Source of the DNA: Desulfobulbaceae bacterium DB1 | Lineage (GTDB): Bacteria; Desulfobacterota; Desulfobulbia; Desulfobulbales; SURF-16 | DNA: 64,000 nucleotides | Assembly (NCBI GenBank): GCA_001914235.1 | Contig: MQUF01000015.1 | Location: forward strand, 1-64,000 | Direction of reading: 5' to 3' | In this document: positions 1 through 9,732 of the stretch, piece by piece | Position numbering within the stretch: the first letter of the stretch is position 1 | Layout: each line of letters begins with the position of its first letter | Notes under the pieces: generated by a model | The model's database searches: none | What the model saw: the letters and a program-made list of their open reading frames with translations, nothing else | What the model was told of the DNA's origin: nothing | Program-made: the position numbers and the translations under genes

Positions 1-582
<582 letters not shown>

Positions 583-707
583 TATTTTTTCTTAAAGACT
601 CACAGTGTCTACTAATAATTAAAAACCTGTTCGATTGTCACAGTTTTTATATATAAAACGTTCCAACGATCAAACGTTTGAACGCTACACGTTTGAACAC
701 TTTTTTT

Positions 708-729
708 CTCGGCTAACACACCAGCCGAG
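708..729 (+). other. 23S-5S spacer hairpin
   Basis: The 158-base spacer between 23S and 5S contains a perfect 7-bp stem (ctcggct / agccgag) with an 8-base loop, just after a run of T. Repeated cgtttgaac units lie upstream at about 672-696. I see no tRNA in the spacer. The hairpin is probably an rRNA processing or stabilising element; that role is inferred. Confidence 0.5.
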
Positions 730-740
730 GTATTGATTTT

Positions 741-857
<117 letters not shown>

Positions 858-867
858 TCTTTCTTTT

Positions 868-912
868 AGGCCCGTATGATCCTTATCCGATCATTCGGGC
901 CTTTTTTTTTCG
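868..912 (+). terminator. rRNA operon intrinsic terminator
   Basis: A 13-bp stem with a single mismatch (aggcccg.atgat / atcat.cgggcct) and a 9-base loop is followed by a run of ten T. This is a classic Rho-independent terminator about 10 bases after the 5S gene. It also argues that the next gene starts at 930 rather than at an ATG at 876 that lies inside the hairpin. Confidence 0.93.
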
Positions 913-929
913 ATTTCAAGGACAAGCTG

Positions 930-1784
930 ATGACCGAAACTGAGAAAAAAAAAGGGACACTTTATGTTGTTGCAACTCCCATAGGGAATCTGGAAGATAT
1001 TACCATGCGGGCGCTACGTACCCTGCAGGAAGTTGATCTTATCGCTGCAGAAGATACCCGTCATACCCGCAAACTCCTGAGTCATTTCGGAATCAACAAA
1101 CCGCTCATCAGTTATTACAAGGAGAAAGAGGCAGGCCGTTCCGATACGATTGTTGCAGAGTTGCTTGGGGGCCGTCAAATTGCTCTCGTGTCGGATGCCG
1201 GCACACCAGGGATTTCCGATCCAGGAGCCATGCTTGTCGATAAATGCCGTCAAAACGGTATTGATGTAACCGCAGTTCCTGGTCCGTCTGCGCTCACAGC
1301 TGCACTCAGTATTTCCGGGCTGTCTTATTCCGCTTTTACATTTCTTGGTTTTTTGCCGAGTAAGCAATCCCAACGGAAAAAAATGCTCAGCTCCCTTGTT
1401 CAGCTTGAAAATCTGCTGGTTTTTTATGAGTCACCTCGGCGCATCGTGCAGACGCTTGTCGATTGTTATGAAATTCTTGGCGAGAGAAGAATTGTCGTTG
1501 CCAGGGAACTCACCAAAATGCATGAGGAAATTTTGCATGGCAATTTGTCTTTTGTGCTCGACAGTCTGCGTCAAAAAAGTATCGTAAAAGGTGAGTTTGT
1601 TGTTCTCATCTGTGCAAATGATGTTTCACTTCCTGCGCTTGCTGAAAATTTGCCTGATTTATTGTTGTGGTATAAAAATCAATCCGGTTTGAGCATGAAG
1701 GATTCCGTTAAAAAAATCTCGACTGATCTCAATCTTTCCCGTTCTCTTGTTTACAAGGAGGCGCTGACCATTTGGAAGTCCTGA
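930..1784 (+). CDS. rsmI: 16S rRNA 2'-O-ribose C1402 methyltransferase
   Basis: Cytoplasmic SAM-dependent enzyme that methylates the ribose of C1402 in the decoding centre of 16S rRNA. The 284-residue protein starts with the family block YVVATPIGNLEDITMRAL and carries EDTRHTRKLL, SDAGTPGISDPG and the SAM-pocket loop VPGPSALTAAL, all in the order of the tetrapyrrole-methylase fold. The ATG at 930 is chosen because an in-frame ATG at 876 falls in the rRNA terminator, and because aagga lies at 917-921. It is transcribed away from the rRNA operon and probably has its own promoter. A gap of about 300 bases follows. Confidence 0.93.
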   Translation: MTETEKKKGTLYVVATPIGNLEDITMRALRTLQEVDLIAAEDTRHTRKLLSHFGINKPLISYYKEKEAGRSDTIVAELLGGRQIALVSDAGTPGISDPGAMLVDKCRQNGIDVTAVPGPSALTAALSISGLSYSAFTFLGFLPSKQSQRKKMLSSLVQLENLLVFYESPRRIVQTLVDCYEILGERRIVVARELTKMHEEILHGNLSFVLDSLRQKSIVKGEFVVLICANDVSLPALAENLPDLLLWYKNQSGLSMKDSVKKISTDLNLSRSLVYKEALTIWKS

Positions 1785-2093
1785 TTTCTCATCTTTTTTT
1801 GTTTCGCGTTTTTCCTTTGTCATCATCATATTGCAATGCGTGCAAATTCCTTGTTTTTGCTCGTGAAATGGGCTACTTTCCAAATTTAATTTCCTGTTTT
1901 TCAGTCTTTTTTTTTGAATTGGTTTTTTGCCACATGCGACATGGAGACTTCAGTTCCGTTAAAAACGATCTCCGGATTGCATACCCGCTACTTTCGCGTG
2001 TGAAGATGGCTTGCTAATCTGCTCCGGCGGGAATAGCCTGGTCGTGTACGACTTGGCAAGCGTCTCTTTCGCCATCAATTTGTCGAGATTAAA
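1785..2093 (+). other. intergenic gap with a split short reading frame
   Basis: No confident gene. From an ATG at 1939 the frame reads METSVPLKTISGLHTRYFRV and stops at 2003. Another frame continues plausibly from there as CEDGLLICSGGNSLVVYDL and stops just before rlmE. Together they would give about 50 residues joined by one frameshift near 2000, possibly a decayed small gene. There is no good ribosome binding site. The gap must also contain the promoter of rlmE, but I cannot point to convincing -35/-10 boxes. Confidence 0.3.
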
Positions 2094-2687
2094 GTGAAAA
2101 AAGTTCAAGATTATTATTTTAAAAAAGCAAAACAGGAAAATTACCCTGCCCGTTCCGTTTACAAACTCGAGGAAGCCCAAAAAAAATATGGATTTATCAA
2201 AACCGGCGACAAGGTTCTTGATCTCGGGTGCCATCCGGGCAGCTGGTCGCTTTATGCAGCCAAAATTGTCGGCCCCCACGGGATGGTTTATGGCGCTGAT
2301 TTGCAGAAAAGTATTCCTGTTACGGTTCCCGGCGGCGGCAAAATCCAATTAATCTGTGCTGATATTTTTGATGATGATTTTCTCAGCCTGACATCACAGA
2401 CCTTTTCTTTTCAGGTTGTTTTAAGTGATCTTGCTCCAAAGACCACGGGGCATAAATTTTCCGACCACCTGCAATCGATTGAGCTCTCGCGTCGGGCATT
2501 GTATCTTGCGGGAAAAATGCTTGTACGAGGCGGACATTTTTATTGCAAAGTTTTTCAGGGCGAAGATTTTCCTGTTTTTGTCGATGAGGTTCGTCAATTT
2601 TTTAAAAAGGTGAAAGTCGTAAAACCGAAGAGCTCCAGGGTGGAAAGCCGTGAGGTTTTTGTGCTGGGGCTTGATTTTGTCGGATGA
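2094..2687 (+). CDS. rlmE: 23S rRNA (uridine2552-2'-O)-methyltransferase
   Basis: RrmJ/FtsJ-type methyltransferase that modifies U2552 in the A loop of 23S rRNA late in 50S assembly. At 197 residues it matches the family length. SAM motif I reads DLGCHPGSW (usually GAAPGGW). The catalytic K-D-K-E tetrad is visible: Lys in SVYKLEE, Asp in VLSDLAPKTTGHK, Lys in FYCKVFQG and Glu in SRVESREVF. The start is GTG with a poor ribosome binding site. No in-frame ATG gives a complete N-terminus, because the first Lys of the tetrad is near residue 24. It lies alone between two gaps. Confidence 0.92.
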   Translation: MKKVQDYYFKKAKQENYPARSVYKLEEAQKKYGFIKTGDKVLDLGCHPGSWSLYAAKIVGPHGMVYGADLQKSIPVTVPGGGKIQLICADIFDDDFLSLTSQTFSFQVVLSDLAPKTTGHKFSDHLQSIELSRRALYLAGKMLVRGGHFYCKVFQGEDFPVFVDEVRQFFKKVKVVKPKSSRVESREVFVLGLDFVG

Positions 2688-2759
2688 AAGTACTTGGGTT
2701 AAGTAAAATTATTTTGTTTCGTTTCATGTGTATTTTTAAGTTTTCGGAGGATAATAGAA

Positions 2760-3509
2760 ATGTCCGGACATTCAAAATGGGCTAACATTAAAAGAAGAAA
2801 AGGTGCCGTGGATGCCAAGCGCGGTAAGATATTTACCCGGCTGATCAAAGAAATTACTGTCGCGGCCCGCCTCGGTGGCGGTGATCCCGATGCCAACCCC
2901 CGTTTGCGCAGCGCCATCCTCACGGCCAAAGCGGTCAATATGCCGAAGGACAACATCGATCGGGGGATTAAAAAAGGAACGGGTGAACTTGAAGGCGCTG
3001 TTTATGAGGAGATCACCTATGAAGGATACGGTCCGGGCGGTGTTGCCATTCTGGTTGACTGCATGACCGATAATAAGAATCGGACCGTTGGCGAGGTTCG
3101 TTTTGCCTTTACCAAAAGCGGCGGAAATCTTGGTGAAACAGGCTGCGTTTCTTACATGTTTGATAAGAAAGGGGTGATGCAGGTTGACAAAAAAACCATT
3201 GATGAAGAAAAATTGATGGATATTGCCTTGGAGGCCGGTGCCGATGATGTGCTTGATGAGGATTTAGAATTTCAGGTAATTACCGCCCCGGAAAATTTTG
3301 AATCCGTGCGTGAGGCCCTCGCCGGCCAAGGAGTCGCTTTTCTGGAGGCTTCCATATCCATGGTTCCGCAGAATGTTGTCGAGGTAACGGATGAGAGTGT
3401 TGTCAAACGACTCCTGCGGCTTATGGAAACCCTGGAAGACAATGATGACGTGCAGAATGTTCATGCCAACTTCGACATTCCCGATGAAATCATGGAGAAT
3501 CTCTCCTAA
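2760..3509 (+). CDS. yebC: YebC/PmpR family regulatory protein
   Basis: Member of the TACO1/YebC family (249 residues). Some members bind DNA as regulators, and others are reported to help ribosomes through difficult sequences such as polyproline. The N-terminus [15 protein letters not shown] and the core [12 protein letters not shown] are signature blocks. A strong ggagg precedes the ATG. It sits directly before ruvC with no gap (TAA then GTG). This yebC-ruvCAB order is widespread in Proteobacteria and their relatives and suggests one transcript. Confidence 0.95.
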   Translation: MSGHSKWANIKRRKGAVDAKRGKIFTRLIKEITVAARLGGGDPDANPRLRSAILTAKAVNMPKDNIDRGIKKGTGELEGAVYEEITYEGYGPGGVAILVDCMTDNKNRTVGEVRFAFTKSGGNLGETGCVSYMFDKKGVMQVDKKTIDEEKLMDIALEAGADDVLDEDLEFQVITAPENFESVREALAGQGVAFLEASISMVPQNVVEVTDESVVKRLLRLMETLEDNDDVQNVHANFDIPDEIMENLS

Positions 3510-4019
3510 GTGCAACGATTTATCCGCATTCTTGGCATTGATCCCGGAACTCGTACCACCGGTTTTGGTATCGTCGAACAATGTGGATTTGATGTTCATT
3601 TTGTCTGTTGCGGGGTCATCAAGTCCACCGTTAGCCTACCCATGCATTCGCGATTGCAGGAAATTTATGATGGGATTTGTGAAGTGATGGAAAAGCACAC
3701 ACCTCATCATGCGGCCATAGAAAATGTGTTTATGGCCAAAAATCCAAGTTCGGCGATCAAACTTGGCCAGGCCCGCGGGGTTCTGTTGCTGGCTGCAAGC
3801 AAGTTCCATCTTCCTTTACAGGAATTTTCGGCAAAGGCGGTCAAACAGGCGGTGGTCGGATATGGCCAAGCCGGCAAGGAGCAAATGCAGCAGGCTGTCA
3901 GGGCACTGTTGAAACTCTCCGCCACCCCCAGTTCCGACGCTGCTGATGCCCTTGCTGTGGCCATGTGTTGCGCCAGTCATCTTGCCGTTAATCGAGTGGC
4001 GGACAAGGTGCGGCAATGA
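3510..4019 (+). CDS. ruvC: Holliday junction endonuclease RuvC
   Basis: Dimeric RNase H-fold nuclease that cuts Holliday junctions symmetrically, working with RuvAB on recombination intermediates. The 169 residues carry the acidic active site: Asp in GIDPGT (residue 11), Glu in AAIENVF, and two Asp near the end in SSDAADALAVA. The GTG start directly follows the yebC stop, so translation is probably coupled. The stop overlaps the ruvA start by four bases (ATGA). Confidence 0.96.
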   Translation: MQRFIRILGIDPGTRTTGFGIVEQCGFDVHFVCCGVIKSTVSLPMHSRLQEIYDGICEVMEKHTPHHAAIENVFMAKNPSSAIKLGQARGVLLLAASKFHLPLQEFSAKAVKQAVVGYGQAGKEQMQQAVRALLKLSATPSSDAADALAVAMCCASHLAVNRVADKVRQ

Positions 4020-4624
4020 TTGCCTGTTTGCGCGGGGAGCTTTTTTCCCGAACGGAAGAAAAGCTCATCATCATGACCGGCGGTGTCGGCTATGAGATGT
4101 TTGCCACCGCATCCTGTCTCCGTGCCCTTCCTGAAATAGGGAATCAGGTGCTGGTGCATGCCTATACCCATGTGCGCGAAGATGCGCTTCTGCTCTACGC
4201 TTTTTCCAGTGAGGAGGAAAAGGAGATTTTTCTTCAGCTGATCAGTGTTTCCGGGGTTGGCCCCAAGCTTGCGCTTGCCATCCTCTCTGGTATTACCGCC
4301 GGGGAACTTGCCGCTGCCATTCGCAGCGAGTCCGTTGCCCGTTTGACCAAATTGCCGGGCGTGGGAAAAAAAACCGCGGAGCGTCTTTGTCTGGAGCTGA
4401 AAGATAAGATGCAGTGGCTGCCTGTTCATCAGGAAATGCAGCCTGCCGCAAGAATCGCAGGGCATGAAGAGTTGCTACGGGATACGGTATCGGCGCTGGT
4501 CAATCTGGGATATCCGCAAAACAGCGCGGAGACGGCGGTGCGGAAGGCGGCCGATGAAACCGCCGATACCGGCAAGATGACCCTGGAATATCTGGTGAGA
4601 CTTGCCTTGAGGTTGCTGGCATGA
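4016..4624 (+). CDS. ruvA: Holliday junction DNA helicase subunit RuvA
   Basis: Tetrameric junction-binding subunit that loads and steers RuvB. The 202 residues follow the family plan: an N-terminal OB fold ([12 protein letters not shown]), two helix-hairpin-helix repeats ([13 protein letters not shown] and [19 protein letters not shown]), a variable linker and a small C-terminal domain that contacts RuvB ([16 protein letters not shown]). It overlaps ruvC and ruvB by ATGA on both sides, so the three genes form one coupled unit. Confidence 0.96.
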   Translation: MIACLRGELFSRTEEKLIIMTGGVGYEMFATASCLRALPEIGNQVLVHAYTHVREDALLLYAFSSEEEKEIFLQLISVSGVGPKLALAILSGITAGELAAAIRSESVARLTKLPGVGKKTAERLCLELKDKMQWLPVHQEMQPAARIAGHEELLRDTVSALVNLGYPQNSAETAVRKAADETADTGKMTLEYLVRLALRLLA

Positions 4625-5670
4625 ATTACGAAGAACGCATTGTCAGTTCACGTGCGGTTGCGCCGGTTGAAGAGGTTGAGGAGAAAAATCTTCGGCCGAA
4701 AAAATTATCCCAGTATATCGGCCAGCAGCAGGTCAAGGCAAATCTTGATATTTCGCTGAAAGCGGCCACGGCCCGGGGCGAACCGATGGATCACGTTCTC
4801 CTTCATGGTTTTCCAGGGCTGGGCAAGACGACCCTTGCCTATATCATTGCCAACGAGATGAATGCCAATATCCGGGTGACTTCCGGTCCGGTCATTGAAA
4901 GGCCGGGTGATCTGGCAGCCATCCTGACCGGCCTTCAACAGGGAGATATCCTCTTTATTGATGAAATCCACCGTTTAAATCATGTGGTCGAGGAGATTCT
5001 TTATCCGGCCATGGAGGATTTTCAGCTTGACCTTGTCATCGGCCAGGGGCCTGGGGCGAAGACCGTAAAGATGGATCTGCCCCATTTTACCTTGGTGGGT
5101 GCCACCACCAGGACCGGCCTGTTGACCCCACCCCTGCGGGACCGTTTCGGCGTTATCCTGCGCCTTGATTTTTATTCACCGGCAGAGCTTGTGACCATTA
5201 TCAAACGTTCAGCATCCCTGCTCAATATCCCCATGGATGATGAAGGTGCCTTGGAGATGGGGCGCAGATCAAGGGGTACTCCCCGTATTGCGAATCGCCT
5301 TTTGAAAAGGGTACGAGATTTCGCCGAGGTGAAGGCTGATGGCCGGATTACGGCTGCAGTTGCAGATGCTGCTTTGGACATGCTTTCCGTTGACAAGGAG
5401 GGACTTGATGAAATGGATCGGCGTATTCTGCTTACCATGATCGACAAGTTCCAGGGCGGGCCTGTCGGCCTAGACACCATGGCGACGACGGTATGCGAGG
5501 AAAAGAACACCCTTGAAGATGTCTACGAGCCTTTTCTTATCCAATCCGGACTGCTGATGCGAACACCGCGGGGGAGAATGGCAACCCTTGCCGCATATGA
5601 ACATTTCGGCCGCACCAAGGAGTATTGCCGACAAACGGAAATCAGCGAGTTCATCGGGTCGTTGAAATAA
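4621..5670 (+). CDS. ruvB: Holliday junction branch-migration ATPase RuvB
   Basis: AAA+ motor that forms hexamers and drives branch migration with RuvA. At 349 residues it is a normal length. Walker A is [13 protein letters not shown], Walker B is LFIDEIHRL and the sensor region is [18 protein letters not shown]. The C-terminal winged-helix domain includes [10 protein letters not shown] and the conserved end RTPRGRMAT. The N-terminus lists the usual [12 protein letters not shown] block. It is the last gene of the coupled ruvCAB set; about 145 noncoding bases follow. Confidence 0.97.
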   Translation: MNYEERIVSSRAVAPVEEVEEKNLRPKKLSQYIGQQQVKANLDISLKAATARGEPMDHVLLHGFPGLGKTTLAYIIANEMNANIRVTSGPVIERPGDLAAILTGLQQGDILFIDEIHRLNHVVEEILYPAMEDFQLDLVIGQGPGAKTVKMDLPHFTLVGATTRTGLLTPPLRDRFGVILRLDFYSPAELVTIIKRSASLLNIPMDDEGALEMGRRSRGTPRIANRLLKRVRDFAEVKADGRITAAVADAALDMLSVDKEGLDEMDRRILLTMIDKFQGGPVGLDTMATTVCEEKNTLEDVYEPFLIQSGLLMRTPRGRMATLAAYEHFGRTKEYCRQTEISEFIGSLK

Positions 5671-5745
5671 GCCGTGTTCATAAAAATACCGTCGTTCCGA
5701 GCAGTGGCCGTCCTCAAATGATTTGCTTTTATATGTAATTTTTCT

Positions 5746-5773
5746 TTGTCACTTTGCCTTGGTGCGCTAAAAT
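5746..5773 (+). promoter_or_regulatory. possible sigma70 promoter for panB
   Basis: TTGTCA (5746-5751) and TAAAAT (5768-5773) are separated by 16 bases and lie about 40 bases before the panB start, in an AT-rich gap. The match is reasonable but not decisive, and no experimental start site can be seen. Confidence 0.4.
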
Positions 5774-5815
5774 AAAATCCGGTGTTGCATTTTTACATTT
5801 TGAGGCATCACAGCC

Positions 5816-6652
5816 ATGAAGAAACTGACCATACCCGATATAATCAACCGGAAGGGCGGAGAAAAACTCACCATGCTCACCGCCTATGACGCCGCCTTCG
5901 CCCGCCTGCTGGATGCGGTCGGCATTGACATGATTCTGGTGGGTGATTCCCTGGGCATGGTCCTGTTGGGATATGATTCCACCGTGCCGGTGACCATGGA
6001 TGAAATGATTCATCATGCCAAGGCGGTCAGGCGCGGAACTTCGGCGTTTCTGGTTGGCGACATGCCTTTTCTTTCCTATCAGGTCGGCAACGAAGAGGCT
6101 GTGCGAAATGCCGGACGCCTTTTTAAGGAGGCCGGGTGCGATGCGGTCAAACTTGAAGGGGGACCGGAAGTATGTGATGCGGTGCGGGCCATTGTCAGGG
6201 CAGGCATGGGGGTTATGGGGCACATCGGTTTGACGCCGCAGACTGCCGGTAATCTCGGCGGCTACAAGGTGCAGGGTAAGGATGCGGCTTCCGCGCGAAA
6301 GATTCTTGCCGACGCCAAGGCGCTGGAAGAGGCTGGTGTTTTTGCCATTGTCATGGAATGTATCCCTGATCGTCTCGCCAAGGTGGTAACCGAAAGCGTT
6401 TCCGTGCCGACCATCGGCATCGGTGCCGGGGCTGCCTGTGACGGACAGGTTCTGGTCACCCACGATCTTCTCGGCATGTTTGAAAAGTTCGTGCCGCGTT
6501 TTGTCAAAAGTTATGTCAACCTCGCGCCTCAGATCAAAGAGGCTGTTGCCGCCTTCAAGAAAGACGTCGAGATCGGTCGTTTCCCTGATGAAGATCATAG
6601 TTTCATTATGCAGGTTGATGTGGAGACGCTCGTCTCGGACGATGAGGCGTAA
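5816..6652 (+). CDS. panB: 3-methyl-2-oxobutanoate hydroxymethyltransferase
   Basis: First committed enzyme of pantothenate synthesis: it adds a hydroxymethyl group from 5,10-methylene-THF to alpha-ketoisovalerate to give ketopantoate. The 278 residues hold the family blocks LTAYDAAFARLLD, ILVGDSLGMVLLGYDSTVPV (metal-binding Asp), GHIGLTPQ and GIGAGAACDGQVLV. No panC or panD is adjacent. Only 15 bases separate it from the stator genes, so they may share a transcript. Confidence 0.96.
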   Translation: MKKLTIPDIINRKGGEKLTMLTAYDAAFARLLDAVGIDMILVGDSLGMVLLGYDSTVPVTMDEMIHHAKAVRRGTSAFLVGDMPFLSYQVGNEEAVRNAGRLFKEAGCDAVKLEGGPEVCDAVRAIVRAGMGVMGHIGLTPQTAGNLGGYKVQGKDAASARKILADAKALEEAGVFAIVMECIPDRLAKVVTESVSVPTIGIGAGAACDGQVLVTHDLLGMFEKFVPRFVKSYVNLAPQIKEAVAAFKKDVEIGRFPDEDHSFIMQVDVETLVSDDEA

Positions 6653-6667
6653 AGGAATCAAGAACGT

Positions 6668-7435
6668 ATGGATTTAGCCACAATTATTGGTCTGGTGGGC
6701 GGTTTTGGAATTGTCATTATGGCAATTCTCTTCGGCGGTTCCCTCTTGTTGTTTTTCGATATTCCATCCGTCCTCATTGTCGGCGGAGGAACGATTGCCA
6801 CGGCATTTATCCGCTTTGGCGCCGGTGATGTTATGAATTCCATCAAGGTTGCCAATAATGCCTTTGCCACCAAATTGAGCATGCCTGATAAGGTGATTAA
6901 AGAGATTGTCAATCTGGCCAATATTGCCCGCAAAAACGGCCTGATCGTCCTCGAACAGCAACCCATCGAAGACCCTTTTCTGAAAAAGGCCATCATGTAT
7001 TGTGTTGACGGACATGAAGCTGAGTTCATCGAGGAGGTGCTCAACAAAGAGGTGAGCCTGACCGTTGATCGGCACGAGCTGGGCCGCAAGGTCTTTTCCG
7101 CTATGGGGGACTCCGGACCCGCCTTCGGCATGATCGGTACCCTGGTCGGATTGGTGCAGATGCTGTCGAACATGGGTGATCCCAGCACTATCGGTCCGGC
7201 CATGGCGGTTGCCTTGTTGACAACTCTTTATGGGGCGCTTATTGCAAATATTTTCTGCATCCCCATCGCGGAAAAATTGGCGTTGCGCAGCCGTGAGGAG
7301 GAAAGAAACCGGAAATTGATCATAGAAGGTGTATTGGGCATCTTAAAGGGCTTGAATCCCCGAGTCATGGAGGAATTTCTGGAGACGTTCCTGCCGCCGA
7401 AAGAACGCACCTCCGCTGATCAGAAGAAAAGTTAG
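6668..7435 (+). CDS. pomA: flagellar stator protein MotA, sodium-type PomA-like
   Basis: Inner-membrane stator subunit that forms the ion channel with MotB/PomB and pushes on FliG. It has 255 residues and four predicted membrane segments (about 5-25, 30-50, 150-172 and 182-205). The start MDLATIIGLVGG and the pore block FGMIGTLVGLVQMLSNM with GPAMAVALLTTLYG closely resemble Vibrio PomA as I remember it, more than E. coli MotA. Sodium coupling is therefore an inference. A clear aagga precedes the ATG. It is paired with the next gene 26 bases on. Confidence 0.9.
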   Translation: MDLATIIGLVGGFGIVIMAILFGGSLLLFFDIPSVLIVGGGTIATAFIRFGAGDVMNSIKVANNAFATKLSMPDKVIKEIVNLANIARKNGLIVLEQQPIEDPFLKKAIMYCVDGHEAEFIEEVLNKEVSLTVDRHELGRKVFSAMGDSGPAFGMIGTLVGLVQMLSNMGDPSTIGPAMAVALLTTLYGALIANIFCIPIAEKLALRSREEERNRKLIIEGVLGILKGLNPRVMEEFLETFLPPKERTSADQKKS

Positions 7436-7461
7436 GAAAATATCAACGACGGATAATTTTA

Positions 7462-8226
7462 ATGGCCAAGGAAGAACCGAAAAAAGTGGAATGTCCACCC
7501 GGCGCGCCCCTCTGGATGTGCACATTCTCCGACATGATGTCGCTGCTGCTTTGCTTTTTTATTCTGATACTTTCCTTTTCGGTTATGGATGTCAAAAAGT
7601 ATCAGGACGCGGCCGGCTCCATGAAGGATGCCTTCGGTGTCCAGAAAGAAAAGAAGGAAACTTTTTCCATCCAGGGCGAGAAAATGATTTCCACGACTTT
7701 CGATACCGTTCCCCTGCAAGTGCAGATCAAAGTTGCCAAGGAGTTGTCCGATGAGATATCCGGGGGACTGGTGGAAACAGAGTATACGGAGAATGGGCTT
7801 ATTCTCCGGGTAAAGAGTTCGGTTGCCTTTGATTCCGGCCGGGCAATCATCAAGAATGATTTTTACCCTTTTCTGGATAAGCTCGGCAAAATGGTCGAAG
7901 AGATGGATCTGGCAATCGAGGTGAGTGGACATGCCGATAACGTGCCGTTAAAGCCTGGCATGAGCCCCTATAAGAGCAATTGGAGCCTGTCCGCCGCCAG
8001 GGCGGTGGGGGTTGTTGAGTATTGGGTGGAAAAAATGAAAATTGCCCCGGAAAAACTCGCAGCTACCGGATTTGCCGACGGCAAACCGATTGCGGCCAAT
8101 AACACTGAAGAGGGGCGTGCCGCAAACAGAAGGGTTGAGTTCAAGATCAGGCCCGCCAACCCGCAGGTGATCGTGACCGGGATTGAGCTGGAAAAACCTG
8201 TTTCCACTGACACTCCGCAACAATAG
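7462..8226 (+). CDS. pomB: flagellar stator protein MotB, sodium-type PomB-like
   Basis: Stator subunit with one N-terminal membrane helix and a periplasmic OmpA-like domain that anchors it to peptidoglycan. The helix starts LWMCTFSDMMSLLLCFF; Asp24 is the ion-binding carboxylate. The N-terminal CPPGAPLWM and the block after the helix (MDVKKYQDAAGSM) follow PomB rather than E. coli MotB. The OmpA-like part (about residues 110-230) has VSGHADNVPL and NWSLSAARA. At 254 residues it is a little shorter than Vibrio PomB. Confidence 0.9.
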   Translation: MAKEEPKKVECPPGAPLWMCTFSDMMSLLLCFFILILSFSVMDVKKYQDAAGSMKDAFGVQKEKKETFSIQGEKMISTTFDTVPLQVQIKVAKELSDEISGGLVETEYTENGLILRVKSSVAFDSGRAIIKNDFYPFLDKLGKMVEEMDLAIEVSGHADNVPLKPGMSPYKSNWSLSAARAVGVVEYWVEKMKIAPEKLAATGFADGKPIAANNTEEGRAANRRVEFKIRPANPQVIVTGIELEKPVSTDTPQQ

Positions 8227-8238
8227 GGGCGATTGAAT

Positions 8239-8841
8239 ATGACAAAGCGAAATACCGAGGATGCGGATCGACGGCAGTCTGTTCGTATTGCCGGCAGGAA
8301 TCTTTTTTATTGTCAGCCTGTGAGCCGGGAAAGATTCAATGCCGTGGCCCAGGATTTTGCAGACGGCATTCCTCCCTATAACCAGGATGGACTTTCCGAT
8401 ATTCAGATGTTCATCGGAGCGCAAAGCGCTTTAGCACGAATTCGCGAGAAGGATGCCGATCTTGGTGATTTTTTGGCCCATCTTGACACAAAAATTAATC
8501 TTGTCCTGAAAAAAACCAGTGCGAGCAAAACGATTTTTGACAAATTAAAGCTGCATGACCTGAGTTTGAGCGGCAGTGGTATTGCCTTTATCGCACCGGG
8601 GAAAATTGATACTGGTACTGTCCTGGAATTTCATATTGCCCTTCTGCCGTCGTATACCTACATTTATTGCTTCGGTAAGGTTGTTTCCTGTTCGCCGTTA
8701 CCGGAACGGGAGGGGAAAGTTCCGTATAAGGTGGGGGCGGAGTTTGTCCTTATCATGCAAGAGGATCAGGAAAAATTGATTCAGCACAATTTCAAGCAGC
8801 AAAGTCTTGCCTTGCGCAATCGCAGGCTCAACAAAGAGTAA
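8239..8841 (+). CDS. PilZ-domain-like protein
   Basis: A 200-residue cytoplasmic protein with no signal peptide. The C-terminal half carries LHDLSLSGSGIAF, which fits the D-x-S-x-x-G part of PilZ, followed by strands typical of that barrel (GTVLEFHIALLP, YCFGKVVSC, YKVGAEFV). The N-terminus contains DRRQSVRI, but this is far from the second motif, so c-di-GMP binding is uncertain. ATG 8239 is preferred over TTG 8233 because agggg lies 8 bases before it. It follows the stator genes closely and may tune motor function in response to c-di-GMP. Confidence 0.65.
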   Translation: MTKRNTEDADRRQSVRIAGRNLFYCQPVSRERFNAVAQDFADGIPPYNQDGLSDIQMFIGAQSALARIREKDADLGDFLAHLDTKINLVLKKTSASKTIFDKLKLHDLSLSGSGIAFIAPGKIDTGTVLEFHIALLPSYTYIYCFGKVVSCSPLPEREGKVPYKVGAEFVLIMQEDQEKLIQHNFKQQSLALRNRRLNKE

Positions 8842-8895
8842 ACAAAAGCTGTTCGGGCGGAATATCATTTTTTAAGCGTGAATTCGGGAGTTGAT

Positions 8896-9732
8896 ATGCG
8901 GGAAATAGAGGCCGGACGCATTACCGGGGCGGTAAAAGAGATCACCATGGCCGCAGGCTGCGATCTTGAGCCCGATATTCTTGAGGGGTTGCTGAAGGCC
9001 AGGGACAATGAAACTTCGCTGCTGGCCCGAAGTGTTCTCGATCTTTTTCTTATCAACGCCGATATCGCCAGCCGTGAAAAAATACCGGTCTGTCAGGATA
9101 CGGGCGTGGCGGTAGTTTTTGTCGAACTGGGACAGGAGATCCATGTCCAGGGGGATATGATGGAGGCGATCCAGCAGGGCATCAGGGAGGGATATCAGCA
9201 GGGTTACCTGCGCAAGTCGGTCTGTGATCCGGTCAGCCGGATCAATACCGGTACCAATACTCCCGCCGTCATCCATGTCGAACTTGTGGCCGGTGATCAG
9301 TTGAAAATTACCGTTCTGCCAAAGGGCTGCGGCAGTGAGAATATGAGTGGTCTCGTCATGCTGCCGCCTTCCGCCGGAATCGCCGGCATGGTTGATTTTG
9401 TCGTCAAGCAGGTGGTAAATGCCGGTCCTAATCCCTGTCCTCCATTGCTGGTCGGGGTCGGCATGGGCGGCACTTTTGAAAAAGCGGCTTTCCTCGCGAA
9501 AAAATCATTGCTGCGACCCTTGGGCGAACCGAGCCGACGCCGGGATATAGCCGACCTTGAACAGGAAATCCTGACAAAAATAAATGAACAAGGGATGGGG
9601 GTCCAAGGTCTGGGCGGCAACAATACCGCCCTTGCCGTCCATGTCGAGTCCTTTCCGTCACATATCGCAAGTCTGCCGGTGGCTGTCAATATTCAGTGCC
9701 ATGCCCATCGCTATAAGGAGATTATTCTCTGA
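8896..9732 (+). CDS. fumA: Fe-S fumarate hydratase (class I), alpha subunit
   Basis: Large subunit of an oxygen-sensitive [4Fe-4S] hydro-lyase that interconverts fumarate and malate; tartrate dehydratase is the main alternative in this family. The 278 residues show three conserved Cys contexts expected for the cluster: PVCQDTG, PKGCGSENMS and NPCPP. ATG 8896 is chosen over an upstream GTG at 8878 because gggag sits 5 bases before it. The stop overlaps the beta-subunit start (TGATG), so the subunits are translated together. The two-subunit form is common in anaerobes and archaea. Confidence 0.92.
   Translation: MREIEAGRITGAVKEITMAAGCDLEPDILEGLLKARDNETSLLARSVLDLFLINADIASREKIPVCQDTGVAVVFVELGQEIHVQGDMMEAIQQGIREGYQQGYLRKSVCDPVSRINTGTNTPAVIHVELVAGDQLKITVLPKGCGSENMSGLVMLPPSAGIAGMVDFVVKQVVNAGPNPCPPLLVGVGMGGTFEKAAFLAKKSLLRPLGEPSRRRDIADLEQEILTKINEQGMGVQGLGGNNTALAVHVESFPSHIASLPVAVNIQCHAHRYKEIIL

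Noticed and set aside
583-740. tRNA or CRISPR in the rRNA spacer and elsewhere
   Set aside because: No cloverleaf in the spacer, and no regularly spaced direct repeats were seen anywhere in the window.
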